Part shown: positions 34,001-49,000 of the stretch, piece by piece
Position numbering within the stretch: the stretch's first letter is position 1
Layout of the letters: every line of letters starts with the position of its first letter
Source: Amoebophrya sp. A120
Taxonomy: Eukaryota > Sar > Dinophyceae > Syndiniales > Amoebophryaceae
Length of the DNA: 64,000 nucleotides
NCBI GenBank assembly: GCA_905178155.1
Contig: CAJINV010000022.1
Location: 462,312-526,311 of the forward strand
Direction: 5' to 3'
Made by a program: the position numbers and the translations under genes
Notes under the pieces: generated by a model
Told to the model about the DNA's origin: nothing
What the model saw: the letters and a program-made list of their open reading frames with translations, nothing else
Database searches by the model: none

Positions 34001-37000
34001 AAGAATAATGAAATTTGTCATGCAGTTTCAGGTAAGAAAGCAGATCTGTAATGCTAGACTCGCATCAATACGAGTACGATACTTTTGCAATGCATAGTAT
34101 TATCAACACTGCAATGTTATCCGAGACCGAATATGCTGAGTAAAAACATCCCCACTCCAGAGTTGTGATGCAAATCAGCATGCCAAAAAAGTTTCTCATG
34201 CGAAGCCCCATGAGAAGCATATTATAGTCGTGTTTTGGAGTTTGTAATGCTAGAATCAGCATGATATGCTAGATCTGTGATGCTGCTGAACTAGCGAAAC
34301 AGGATCACACTATGAGGGCAAACTTGTCATGCGAAACAGCGAAAGCTAGTCGATTTGTCTAGCAGATTTCCCATCTTGACTCTGGTGTGGGGACATTTTT
34401 AATCAGGATACCGAAGGCTTTCTTCTGAAAGTCGCACTGTATGAGCGTTTGTTTGCTTCGACTTCAGTTGAACCTGCATCCGACTCGTCGTTCAACGGAG
34501 GCGTGCGGGTGTTGCAAGACTGGCGCAGCAGCAACGGCGCCGAAGATTTGGCAATTAGCTGGGAACGCCGGTATCAGTATCGAGATTTTCTTCGCGACAA
34601 TGGATACTACAGTGCTGAAGGTGACGATGACGGTGACCGCACGGTCCCCGCCCCCGCTTTCGCCGACGTGGCAGCGATTCATGCGAAAAGGCTTCTGAAA
34701 ATTTATGAATGGCAGGAGAGACAGCTGATGAAAGACCGCTCTCCGCTCCTGCATCCTCACTTGGACGTCCGCCGTGACAAGATATTCTTTTCATCACAGC
34801 CGAGGGATATAATTTCGGCGCCAGAAGAACTACCACAACTGCCGTATGGCATTAATCTCTTTAAACGTTACATGGTCAACCGTTACATGATTCCAGATGC
34901 AAAATGTGCATGAGGATCTACACGATCGAGCAAGTTCTCGGCGCGACGAATAGCATTAGAATCCGTGCCAAATCTGTAATGCAAGACGCGCACTGGTTCC
35001 CTTCCCCTTTCACTACTTTTGCTATATATGGTTGCATGTTGACAAAAACAAATTCATGTATACAGTTGAGAATGGAAGGAACGTTTGAGAACCTGATACG
35101 CCGCCATTGCTAAGTCACAACCCTTGGGCGGTTGCACGGCGCGTCAGCAAATGCTTGACGTCTTTAGCCTCCGCCGAGACGCGGGGGGCAAAAAATAACG
35201 GACTACCGCTCACGAAGTCTGAACTCCTGGCTATGGCGTTCTCAAATGTTACATTCTCAACTGTTACATGAATTTGTCATGCAAAACTACCTTAAGCCGC
35301 AACCGCAACGTGATCAAGCTGCTTCGCATGACAAATCTCCGAGAGGCTAAGCAGCATCTAAATCTGTGCCAAATTTGTGATGCGAAAGCAGCAAGCTTGC
35401 TCCTTTGACTGTTGCCATTTTTGGATCACAAATCCGTGTAACAGTTGAGAGTGTAACACTTGAGAACGCCATACTAGACCGTCTCATCGTGTTCGCCCGC
35501 CAGACGGTCGATGGCCGTGGAGAAGACGTATGAATTGCAAATATATCTTGGTCTAAAAGATTCTGAGACTTGTCATGCACGTTTCGCATGAGCCATGAGG
35601 TCTGGAATGCGAGACGTAGCATGACAGATTCTTTGAGGTCTATATCATGCGTTTCCTGAGTGAGGAATTCCCTCGCAATTTGGTCAAAAGCGGACAGCTT
35701 TTGGTACTCACGCAACACAGATTTTTGCATCATTCAGCTTTAAAAATAGCATGACAAGTTTTAATCTTCCAGACCCAGACATACTTGCTTTTGATAAGAC
35801 GGCGCCGGCCACGATGTTGACCACGTCGAAGAAGACCGAAACAAGCGCAGCCCTGCGAATGCGGCCCTGGTTGCCGAGGTTCACAGCACCTTCGGGTATT
35901 TGTCTTTTTTCAAGGCAAACATCGACCAGAGCATGTTAGCGACACTAATTAACTGGGCACCGAGTGACGAGCAACAAGCGCTGCGCTCCGAAAGGCGCAA
36001 GACGGGGCGAACGCACCACGCGGTGGCGCAGAGGCTGTTTCTGGACAAAGAGCACAACACAGCGTTCTTGCGGTTCACCATGGCATCCTTGGAGGAAAAC
36101 TACTCCGCGCGCCAGCACCAAGTTCCTGCTTTCCTCCAAGAACTACAGAACGAGTCCGAGTGGAAAAGAGTTTTACAAGACCAGTTTTCCCTCCAGCGCC
36201 AGTTCTTCTTCGCCGCACGGTCTTACGTGGAGAACGTCACCGGGGCGCCCGATCGGGTCGTGATCAACCGGAGACGGTTGTTGTTGAAGGAGCTAGCCCG
36301 GACGAAGACGCAAATGGAGAGCGTGTCGAAAAACATGCAAAGTCTGTTCGATTTTCTCGACCAAGGAAAAAGCTACAACAGCGGAGGAAGCCAAGATCAT
36401 CTTCCCGGGGGGAGCCGCCCCGTAGTCCCAAAAATTGTCGCAGCGAGCCACTTGCTAGGAACCAGCCAAGACGGTTCGGCGCCCGCTTCGGGGGCGCAGG
36501 AACAAGGGGGCCGCGCGATAGTACTCTGCAGGGACGTCCTGCTCTTTACAAAACTGTACCGAGGCCTGAGGAAGCTGCTTCGACGTCAAGACGGGGGGCT
36601 TCGCAGTGACAACGGCACAACGAGACAAGTGCGCACTGCTGATAGGACGACGCACTACGTTGACCGGCTGCGAGGTCTTGCGACTGAGTTATGGAGTTCT
36701 CAAATGTTACATTCTCAACTGTTACATGATTTGTATATGCAAAACCACCATTACCATCTACACGATCAAGCTGTTCAGCATGACAAATTCAGGAAGGGCC
36801 AAACAGGCTGACGATCTGTGCCAAATCTGTCACGCAAGACGCGCAATGCCCCCCCTTGAACTTTTCCCATTCTTGCATCACAAATCCATGTAACACTTGA
36901 GAATGTAACAGTTGAGAACGCCATATGAGTTGAGAAATAGTTTCGCGCAGTCCTACGTCCGACCCTTGAAGAAGATGGGGAGAACGCAGCGCGGCGACCT

Positions 37001-40000
37001 GGCGGCAAGGATGGAAAGGAAGCGGCGCCGTTTGCATGACGATACGTTCTACCAGCGTGGGAGATCGGCACGGGAGATGGGAGATACGGGAGATCATGCG
37101 CCAGAGCATGGTGTTTATTTGGACGATACGTTCTACCAGCGTGGGAGATGGGCACGGGAGATAGGTACGGGAGATGCACCAGCGCATGGTGCTGAGGTTC
37201 TTGCGACAGGAAAAAAGAGAATAAAAGCAGCACGAGTACAACAACTATACGAGCCGTTCCGTTGTATTCCGTCACAGGGCTGGCGGCAAGACCTACTGGG
37301 AAGGCCCGCCATTTCCCCGCGAACAGATCTCGTCACGCTCCTGGACGAAGATCGGGCTGGCGCAAGAACGCAACAACAAGCAGCCGGCAGCACTGAATCT
37401 TCACTCACCCTCACGACGGATAACAGGGCTGCTTACCTCCATATGAAATGCAAAAATGTCTGGCGATCTGGAAACTTGTGATGCTAAAATGTGCATGATG
37501 AAATAAACACTTCCGAATACAGTCCGGCATGACAACTTCCCAAAACGCTTTCTCATAGGCAATCCGCATATTAGAAACTGCGTTTTTGCATGACAAAAGA
37601 GGCTGCGGCTTTTGTTCGTTATGCAATACAGATTTTCTAGGTATGGAAAGCTAGCATTTTTACAAGTCCCAACCTTCCAGATCCAGACATTTTTACAATC
37701 CATACTCCAAGAAAGACAGCAAAAACTCGCAGACAACCGACGCGAAATCACTTCTCCGGGGTTTGTATCAACTGCAAAAATGTCTGGGTCTAAGTAGAAG
37801 AATGCAACTTGTGATGCTGCACTTGGATGTCTAAAAAATTTGTGTTGCATGAGCTTGAGCAGCAAAAGGAGCCTAATTTTTGCTAAGCGGAGAGGGCATT
37901 TGTCATGCGGAATAGGCATCAAGAATCATTCAAAAAACCTGTGACGCTAGGGCAGCCATCACAGGCATCATGGCTCATGCAAACCGTGCATGACAAGTCG
38001 CAGAATTATCTTCCAGACCCAGACATTTTTGCACTTGATAGTTTGTGCGTTTGGTCTTTCGCGACTTTATCGAAGGGATTTTATTGTCGACGTTGCCAAG
38101 CAAAACTACAACTACCAGCACGTCGTCGGCGAAGAAGATAAAGATGCGCCGCGAAGAACAGGCGAAGGCAATCAAGGCTGCAAGAAAAATCTTGCAAGTT
38201 CTGGAAATTGCGCTCCCGACCGTGCTTAAGAAGGACGAGAAGGATATCATGAGCAAAAATCCCCCCTCCCCATATCGAAAACGAAATTTGTGCTGCTGAT
38301 TTGTGACCACAAATCAGCTTTGTCTTGCAGTAAAGGACTGCAGGCCTATATCGTGCCGGAGTCGAGAGGTTTTGGCCTAGGCACTTAGCATGGGGAACGT
38401 CTATGCCGTAGGCCCAATAGCATTACAAACCGCCTGCATAATGGGGCGGAGCCTGTGGCGTTGCTTTCTTGCATCACAGATGCGATTTGTGGTCACAAAT
38501 CAGCATCACAAATTTTCTGAGGCGTGCCTTATCGATATGGGGAGGGGGGATTTTTCCTCGCAATAAAGGACGGGGGTGTTCAGATTGACGAGGAAACCGG
38601 AGCGGCCGTTGTTGTCCAGCTTGTTAAAAACGGTGACCCGACTACCGGGAGAGAAGAGACGATCATTGACGAGGACAAGGACTTCCGTGAGGCGGTCCTC
38701 AAGTATTACATAAGACGACAAGAAGCGGAAGAAGAAGAACTACGGAAGGAGCGTAAGAACAGCAAAACAGCAGCGATGGATTATAGTACAGCCATTTATT
38801 CGCGGGTGATAACGCCCGAGGACGACGTAGACTCCCTGCCCGTTCCTCAGCTCGTGGAAACGATGATTGAAACGGACTTGGTCCAGAACCTGCACGGCCG
38901 TCTTATCAAGCTGAAGCGCGAGGAAAGAGAGTTGGTGACGAATCTTGCTCTGCTCACATACGTATCAAATGCAAAAATGTCTCAGTCTGGAAGATGAATG
39001 CGCGATTTGTCTTCATGCAGCTTTTCCATAACCCATGAGGTGTGGAATTATGCAGGGTCTAACATGACCGATTCTGTGCGAGGATCTCTTTCATGCCTAT
39101 CCTGCATGACAAACTCCCTCCCGACCACTTGGTCAAAACTGGACCACGACTTTTGGTAATCACGCAACACAGATTTTTACACATGCTTCAGATCGAGCAT
39201 GACAAGTTGCATTCTTCCAGACGCAGACATTTTTGCATTTGATAAGACAAGGAGGAGCTCGAAGGGATGCTGGCGCTGCGGGTCGCGAGTTTTATCGAAG
39301 TCCCAGATTTAATATTGCAACGAAGTAGGGCTGCAGGAGGCCGCTCCCGGCACCACGGAGATTTTGGCAGCAGCAGCTTCGTATGCATTGCAGATATGTC
39401 TGGGTCTGGAAGAATGCAAACTTGTGATGCGCATTTCGCAACACATAAAAATCTCTCATGCGCAGGCAGCAAAAGCTGCCCCCTTTCTGTCTCCAAAGTG
39501 GGGCATTTGTCATGCGGATTCGGCATCGCGGGAGCTTGGCGAAACCTGTCATGCTAGAGCTTCCATGCCAGACCTTCTGTGTCATGCAAAAGTAGCATGA
39601 TTCTTCCAGACCCAGACATTTTTACATTTGATACTTCGACGGGCTTTTTGATAATCTACTTCCACAAGAATCGCAGGAGCATCGGCAAATCGATATCCCA
39701 CAGAAAAAAGCAGGCAGGGCAGATTTGTAAATGCAAAAATAAATACACAGAAACATCTGTCATGGGCGGCCCCATAGCATTCTGTTTAGGATATGCAGTG
39801 CAGATTTTTTTGTGTATTTATTTTTGCATTACAAATGTGACCTGCCGGCTTTTTCTGTGTGATCATCGAGGACATGCTGGCGCACCTTGTCCGGGATGCA
39901 GGAAAAGAGGAATATGAACTGCAAATATGTCTGGGTCTGGATGGATTCGAATTTGTGATGCGCATTCTACATCATGAGAAAATCTGTCATGCATGGTCAG

Positions 40001-43000
40001 CAAAAGGCCGCATTTCCTGTCACAGCAAGGGGGCATTTGTCAAGCTGATTAGGCATTGGGAGACCCGCTCGGAATCTGTGATGCTAGGGCTATTGCCAGA
40101 CGATCTGGGCTAGGCAAAAACTACATTACAAATATCTGCTCTCCTCCAGAGCCAGACATTTTTGCATTTGATAAGGAAAGGCGTATTGCGAAGAAGAAAA
40201 GGGCCAACGCGGCCGGTCGTGGAGTAGCTACCTCTGCTGCTGCTCCTGTGGCTACAACGGATCCTCCGCGGGAGCCATCCTTCGGCGAAAGAGCCCTAGC
40301 GTGGATCGGATATATCGCTGATCGCAGTATCAAATGCAAATATGTCTGGGTCGTCTGGAAGACTGCGAGATTTGTCATGCTTGTCTGGCATGATTCTGGA
40401 CTCTGTGGTGCGTGGCCACAAACAGCTCCCGCCTCTGCCTGTCATGCAAAAACGCAGCTTCTCATGCGGAATACGCAACACAGCGCGACGAAAAAACCTG
40501 TTAATATGCTTGGCGGTGCATTACAGAGTGCTTAGTATTCGCTGGGTTGCACTACAAGTTTCCAGACCCAGACATATTTGCAATGCATACGCATTTCACA
40601 AAGACAAGGTAGCAGGCGCCACCGTCATAGAGGTATCAACCTATCGAAAGGAAAAATCCCGCCTCCCCATATCAAAACGGAATTTCTGATGCTGGATTTG
40701 TGTACACAAATCAGCTTTGTACTGTAGAGAGGCATTGCGGCCAGATCCCCAGGCTAGGTAGGGGTGTATGGGTCTAGTTGTTCAGCATGGCAAACGGCCC
40801 CCCCTTAGGCCCAACAGCATGACAAATCGCTTCCATAATGGGGCGGAAGCTTCTGCCCTTGTCTTCTTGCAAGACAAATGCGATCTGTGGCCTCAAATCA
40901 GCGGCGCAAATTCTTTCGGAAACGTACCTTTTCAATATGGGGAGGGGGGATGTTTCCTTGCAATAGAACCTCGCGCCGTTACATAAGAGCGGCGGCGCGG
41001 CAAAGAACTGCGTTGCGCAGCGGAATGAGCACGTGGAAACGTGCCACGGGGTTGTTGCCTGCTGTGACAATAAACTGATTATGGACACCGAGGGGCGCTG
41101 TAGTAATGATTCTTTCCTACTCCCCGATATTCCGCAGCTTGACAATTACCAACGGGCCAAAAGCGACATTGAAGTTCAATTTCTCGCGCCGCCGGTTTCT
41201 CCGGCGGCCAGGCCTCTGCACCGGTTGCGCTGCAAGGATGGTTGTAATTGTACCGACGGTATCAAATGCAAAAATGTCTGGGTCTGGAAGGATCCGAACT
41301 TGTGATGAGAATTCCACTACACGCGCAAATCTCTCATGCATAGGCAGCAAAAGGTGCCTATTTCCTGTCACCAAAAACGGGGACTTGTCATGCGGATTAA
41401 GGAGCATTGCGGAACGTTCTCGAAATCTGTGATGCTAGGGCTTCCATAACAGACCTTCTGTGTCATGCAAAAACAGCATGATAAAAATCTGCATTCTTCC
41501 AGACCCAGACACTTTTGCATTTGATAGACGGTTCTTGCTTCGGGCAGCAAATCTGCGAGCATCCCTGTCAGCGAGACAACATCCAGGCCCTACTGCAAAA
41601 CGGTCCCGGCATATCGCGAGAAAAAAGTGTTACAGTTACACACTTGTTGGAGTTTCTGCATCACAAGTTTATTATTTCTCTGTATGGCAGAGAAAACTTG
41701 TAATGCAAAGATCCTAAGGGAAATAAAATACGTAGAAAACGAGGATCGCAAGCATTTACTGCATGACAAAGGTTGTCTGTCGTCCGGCTCCTGCAACACA
41801 ATGTGTAGCTGTAACACTTTCTTCTTGCGATACGGCATGATGCTTGATCCAAACTATGCCAGGCTCACGTTCCTGCAGGATGAGATTTTTTACCGCCAGA
41901 ATTCCGGTTTGGGCTTATGGTGAGGAAAAATCCTCCCTCCCCATACCAACACGGGACACATGTGAAAATTTGTGATGCTGATTTGTGACCACGAATCGTC
42001 TTTGTATTGCAAGAATGCAAATCGAAAAATCCCGCCGCGTTCTGCAGGCAATTTGTGATGCTGTATGGCCTACAGCGGAACAAGTGCCCGCCTCGCTAGG
42101 GGCCTACCCCAAAACGCCCCTACTCAGGCTCTGTATCTGCCTGCAGTCCTCTACTGCAAGAAAAAGCTGATTTGTGTACACAAATCCCGCATCACAGATT
42201 TGCATTCCGACATGGGGAGGGAGGATTTTTCCTTTTGATAGGGCTGCGGCGCCCTTGCGGTCACTGGCGTAAACGAGATCAACAAGAATTTTGTGCGCGG
42301 CCACTTCTTCTTTGCCGCTGCCTATTGGGTTGGTGGGGCGGCCATGGTTGGTGCCTCCGGGGGCATGGCGGCACCATTCGCAGTACACATGTTGAGTCCG
42401 GGCGTGCACAGCATCACGAATGCATTTCGCGCTAGGCATCAGCGCGACACCAATTGGCACCAATTTGGCAAGCAAAGTTTTTTGACTATGATGCAGCTCA
42501 CACGGCAAATACATGGTGCGTTCAACGCAGAAGGCGGTGATGGAAACGCATTGCAAACGCAAAATGGTGGAGGTCTCCAGCAGGGGCAACGGCACAGAGA
42601 AGGCGGTCGCAGCCCGCTGTCCACTTTTGCTCTCGTAGCCGGGCTAGATGTTGGCATTCAGCTGGTGGAGGACATTGCGTGGCCAATTATTGTGAACGAT
42701 TGGCTGTGGCCGAAGATTATCGAAGCCCAGTTGCCTATCGCAAGAAACAGCTGGTTCACTGTGAACTTGTGATGCACAGAATGCCACACGCAAGTGTTTG
42801 TCATCTTGCTAGAATCGCATTCTTGGACATGGGACTTATACCAGGTGTGTTTTCATCCCGTGGAAAACTTGCATGGCAAATTTTCTCCGTCAGCTTTGGC
42901 GAAGAACAACTTGTGAAGATACAGACATTGCAAAATCACCACAGTGAAACAGCTTTTTCGTTGGATATTGCCCTCGCAGAGACAGTTTTGGAAAACGACA

Positions 43001-46000
43001 CTGGAAGGCATGTTCTTCTCCGACGCAGGCAGGCCCGGAACAAGGGGCTCGCAAACAACGATCACAGGGTCGCTGTCAACTACAGGCCGTCACGAGCTGC
43101 AACAAGACCGCACATTTACATTACCTTCATTACTACAAAACGTCTTGCTGCAGCTTCTTTGGAAGGAGAAGACAGATCCTGAGTACGGGTATCAAAATGA
43201 AAAATCCTCCCTCCCCACATCGAAACGAAATTTCTGATGCTGGATTTGCGTACACAAATCAGGTTTGTATTGCAGTAGAGGACTGCAGGACCATATCATG
43301 TCAATGTAGAGAGGTTTTGGCCTAGGCATGCAGCATGAGGAACGTCTATGCTGTAGTCCCAGCAGCACTACAAATCGCCTGCATAATGGGGCGGAGCCTG
43401 TGCCGTTCCTTTCTTGCTAGACAGACACGATTTGTGATCACAAATAAGCATCACAAATTCTCTGAGGTGTACCTTTTTGATATGGGGAGGGGGGATTTTT
43501 CCTTTCGATAACCGGGCGCTGCACCTCAGCCACTACGCCGGGACGAGGGTCGCGTTTCTCAACGCATCGAGAATATGGAAGTGTCAGGATTGAAATCGAC
43601 AAAGTTGAATATGATTTGTCAGGCATAAAATGGATGCCAGTTGGAGCCCAATTTCCAATTGGCGCATGACAAATTTTGGCGGTGCCTAAATCCAGTTTGT
43701 AATGCTGTTTGCGTAAACGAAGACGCCTTTTGTAATGCTACTTTAGCAGCTCTATTTCTACCCCTCAACAGGCTTACAGCCTGCCTCCCTTGCCTACTCT
43801 GCAAGACAGGCTCTTTGTGGGTTGCATTTTATGCATCGCAAACTATTTCATTTTCAACTTTGACGATTTCAATCCTGACGCCTCGATAGAGAAAGTTCCT
43901 GAAGTATCACATGAACAATAGTCACGCTTCGCTTCTGCGAAACCTCGAGGAATGGGAAAGCAGCTCGGTTGCTTGGGAATTAGAAAGCGTCGAGCAAACG
44001 GCGCCGGCAGGAGCTCCAGCTCCTGCTGCGCAGCTCCCTGGTCATGCAATAAACATGGATGAAGATGAAGATGAACAATCTCATCTCGAAGAGGCCGGTG
44101 AACAAGTAGACGCTGAGCGGTGGCAGAGAAACGAGGATGCACTGACTCAGGAATTCAACGCAGCACTGGATGAAGTGCGGGAAGCTTTGGTAAACGACAG
44201 ACATTGGACCGAAAATACCATTGCCGAGTTTTTCACAGTCGTGCAACGAAAGTGGGAGACCTTGAAACAGACCTTGTCGCGCGGTCCACTTGCAGGTGTG
44301 GACTGGGACTTTGTGGGCGGGATAACGCAGGTCTTGCAATTCGTTGTGCAGGTTGCCGAAACGTATCTCGCTTTTGCAGCTCCCGGCCAAAACGACAGCG
44401 GCGGGAATGACGATGACCCCTTATCGCGCATGCGGTCATTGGCAACGACGGCGCTGCAGCTTATCGTGCCCTTCCTTCGCCTGATTAGTGGTGTCGTGCA
44501 GGCGTCGACGATGGGGGCCGCCTACGAGAAATTTGCCCCGCGCTGGCTGTTATCCTGTGCAAAAGTATCGTGCTCGTATTGCACTCATGCATTACAAATC
44601 TTGTTCTTAAGGCAAATCTGCATTACAAATTTTATTTCTCATGCGGAGCCGTCATCTTGCTGGGCACAACCAACATCTGTCCAAAACAGCCTAGGGCCAG
44701 GATGACACCGTGAGGACGACCACAGGGGGGCCGTCTCAATGAACTGAAATGAAATGAAAACGCTGAGGAAATTTGTAATGCATTTATACGAACGAGTGCG
44801 ATACTTTTGCAGTTCATAGCTGTACCGCGAAACAACGGAAGACCTCTGGCGAGAGGAAAAGTTCCAGAAGATTTGCAGAAGTAGCCCTGATATCAAATGT
44901 AAAAATGTCTTGGTCTGGAAGGGTTGGAACTTGTGATGCAAACTCTGGAACACACAAAAATTTGTGTTGCATGAGCACCAAAAGCTGTCCATTTCTTGGC
45001 ACGCAAGTAGGAAGTTTCTCATGCGGTACAGGCATCATGAGGCGTGCTCAAAACCTGTGATGCTTTTGCCTGCATCAGACGCCACTTGCGTGATCCGAAA
45101 TATGCATGACAAATCTCAGAATCTTCCAGACCCAGACATTTTTACATTTGATACCTGAAGCTGAAGACGAGCAATCCTCGTTGCCTATCAAGTGTAAAAA
45201 TGTCTGGGTCTGGAAACTTGTGATGCTAAAAGTGAATGGTAGACGGACTGCAATACGCAGCTACGCATGACAAATTTTTTCCCTCCCATGTCTTACGTAT
45301 TCCGCATGGCAAACTGCGTTTTTGCATGACAGGTAAGAGGGCCTTTTCATGCTTATGCAACACAGATTCTCGAATCATGCCAGACAAGCATGACAAACTT
45401 GCATTCTTCCAGACCCAGACATTTTTGCATTTGATATTGCCCGGAGCAGAACAAAAAGAGCACAGGTTTCGTAAAGTCTTCTTCAACAACCAGAATACCG
45501 ACAGGGCCTTGGCTTTGAATTTAAATCCCTGCTCGAATATGGGACTCTCAAACGTTACATTCTCAACTGATGTTTACATGATTTGTAGTCATGCAAAATT
45601 AACATAAAGCATTTTAAGGAACGAACCACACGACCAAGCGGGTGCGCATGACAAATTCCCGAAGGGCTAAACAGCATGGATGAAATGATTTGTGCCATCA
45701 AATTCGTGATGCTAGAGTTGCAAGATCCTCCCGTTCACTTTCGCTGTTCTTGCATTACAAATTCATGTAACAGTTGAGAATGTAACGTTTGAGAACAACC
45801 TGATATCGATGAGCAGAGACGTTGATGTCAAGGACTACTGTAGTTGCCTCCTGTCGGTCACGCAGCACCACGAGTTTTTCAGGGGCGCGCAATGGTCTGA
45901 ACCAAAGAAGTATCGAATGCAAAAATGTCTGGGTCTGGGAGGATGGAACTTGTGATGCTGTTTTTTGATTTGAAAAAAATCTGTATTGCATGACCAGCAA

Positions 46001-49000
46001 GAGGAGTCGTGTTTGTGCTACGCGGAGAGGGCATTTGTAATGCGGGATAGGCATCTGGAAGCCCTCTAAAGATTTGTGATGCTGTCTTATGCATTACAGG
46101 CACCATGGGCCATGCAAAATATGCATGACAAGCCTAGCAATCTCCCAGACCCAGACACTTTTACATTTGATAAGAAGGCGGACTGGTTGGCATCGCGAAT
46201 GTACACGGTGCAAGAGAAGGTTTCGGAGGCTTGGTTCTTAGACCGGGGTACTTCTAGGTTGCATCCAAAATACCACTCGGTGTCATGGTCGAAGGAGCTC
46301 TTGGCCGTGCTGTTTTTGAAAAGGATGCGACCGTCTTCTGCGACGTTCTTGCGCTCCTCCGCCCAACTGTTAGCCGGGCAGATGACGCGCGGGACGGTGC
46401 AAAGCGACGTGCAGACTACACGAGACATCGACGCCCCGCGCCAGAACTTCAACCTTGACGAGTTTCACGCGAAAGAACTGGTCCGTGATCTGGCAGACGA
46501 CATCGCCAAAACCTTCCTGGACTTGATCCAGGAAGAAATCGTCGCTCCGGCAGCAGAATTCGTCCAAGTAGCTATCAAAAGGAAAATAAATCCCCCCTCC
46601 CCATATCGAACCGAAATTTCTGATGCTGGATTTGGATACACAAATCAGCTTTGTGTTGCGGTGGAGGACTGCAGGCATATGCGAAGCCTGACCAGAGAGG
46701 TTTTGACATAGGCAACCAGCATGACAAAACTCTGCGCTGTAGGACCAACAGCATCTTCACAAAACGCCGGCATAATACGGCGGAGCCTATGGGCTTGCCT
46801 TCTTGCAAGACAGAGGTCATTTGAGGTCACAAATCAGCATTGCAAATTTTCTGAGGCGTGCCTTTTCAATATGGGGAGGGGGGATTTTTCCTCACAATAG
46901 TAGCCGTTCCGTGGGCTGCTCGGTACATGATGCAAAAGAAGCTCTGGACACCCGCGTTTAAGGAGTACCAACAACGGATACAGCAGGGCAAGAATCCCGT
47001 GGATGTCTCGTCACCGCACGATGACCAAGGAGGAGAACCTATCCTGAGCAAAAACGTCCTCACGACCCCAGAGTTGCCATGCGGATCATGTTGATTTGCA
47101 GTTACACTTACAGCAAGATTTGATCATGTAGTGCGCATCCCCATAAGGGGCGTTATTTCCAATCGTGTTTTGGGGAAATTGTAACTATGCCGTAGACCAC
47201 AGGATGTGATTGTGAATGATTAGACTGCAACTATGCTAAACTCTGCACTACAATAGAAAAAAGAACTTTTCTCCTGCACGACTCCCAATAATAAACATAA
47301 AGCGTCTGGATTTTTTAAGATTTTCGTGTTGCAAGATCCTGGTCTTGACTCTGGGGTCGTGTGGGCTCCTCTTTTGCACAGGATAGAACCCCCGTCCCTG
47401 CTGCCGCAAATGCTCGCGCAGGCTGCCAGCCGGGACAGCGAGCAAGCCCTGGTGTCGGCGCTGAGTAGTTCCACGTCGACGTCTATCGTACGAAAAAACT
47501 GTTTCACTGTACGGATTTTGCAAGTTTTGCATCTCAAGTTTGTTCTACACCAGAGAGAAAATTTGCCATGCGAGATTCCTAAGGGAAAACACAGCTAAAA
47601 ATCCACTGTCTTGCATGTGTAGCAAGACAAACACTTCTCAGCTGCATTTTCTGCATTACAAGTTTACAGTGAAACAGTTTTTTCTTGCGATAACGTCGGC
47701 AGAGACAACCACCGCCGGCAGAGCGGCCACCGCCCCTTCCGGAACACCGGGGACTGCAGGAGCCTCAGCCTCGGCTATCCTGTGTAAAAACGTCCCCACC
47801 CCAGAGTTGTCATGCTGATTTCCAATGACAGGAAGATTTGTGATGCGCATACCCATGGTAGGCATTCCCAATCGTGTTCTGAAATTTGTAATGCTGTAAA
47901 CAGGTGGATAAGCAGGTGGATTTGCAATGCGGCTGTCCACACTAAGCTGCACTACAGTACGAACTGAAGTTTGTCATGCGTGACCACCAAAACTTCTAGG
48001 TTTGTGTTGCAGAGTCCCCATCTTGACTCTGGGGTGGGGACGTTTTTACTCAGGATATCGGCGCAGGTGGATTCTGCTGCGGGAATGTCAGGCTCATCGA
48101 TGCCTCAGCGGGGGAGACCGCGGACTCGGACCAGAAGAGGCGACCGTGGGAGTGAGCGGCAAAGGGCGAGCAACAGGTTGTACCAACTGGAAAGGAGCGA
48201 CCGCACTGGAGGTGCTAGGCGACAGAGATCTGCACGAAGTGCGGGGCAGCGGAACACCCGCCAGCAGCCGAACGCGGCGGCGTCAGAAGGATCAAGAGCC
48301 GCACAACCCGGGGCTGGTGCCTCGTCCAGTGGCTTAGTGCGACGGGGTAATACGAACAGGGCAGCTAGTACGAGTGTCCCGGGCGGCGCCCTGACCGCTA
48401 GTAGCTCACATGCAATAAGCGGAGGCGAGGACTCTGTGGCGCCTACTGCTGCGGCCTCGACGCCGGCCATGATGATGCCCGGAAGACGAGCAGGCCCGCT
48501 GACCGGTGGGCGTATCGCCTTTGGCCCATCTTCATCATCCTCAAGTGCAGTGTTAGTGGAGCCTTCAGGACTGACGGGCGCTGGTTCGTTCACCGCAAAT
48601 ACCGGTGCACCGGCGCCCCAGTCTGAAAACGCCATGGGCCCGAGCACTTTTGCGGCCGTCGCGCAGAATGCGCATCGCAACGGCTCAGGAGCTTCGTCGT
48701 CATCGTTGCATGGAGGAGCGGAAGGGCCAGCTGCTGCTGCGCCAAGTTCGATAGCAGCTGTGCGGCCAGAACCCGGGCGCAGGTATCGTCTTGGTGCTAC
48801 CGGCTTAGTTCCAGCAAGCCCTCCGCGCGGTAACGGTGCTCCCAGTAGTACAACTTCGTCCGCAGCAAACCAGCAACAACCACCAGCAGGACCCAAACCA
48901 GGGGCAACCGCGGCGCAGTCGCAGCAGCGAGGCAGGGGACGAAGCGGCGCTGCGAACCTCTCCCCGGAAGAAGTCGTGAGAGCCGCTGCTAGCAAGCTTT

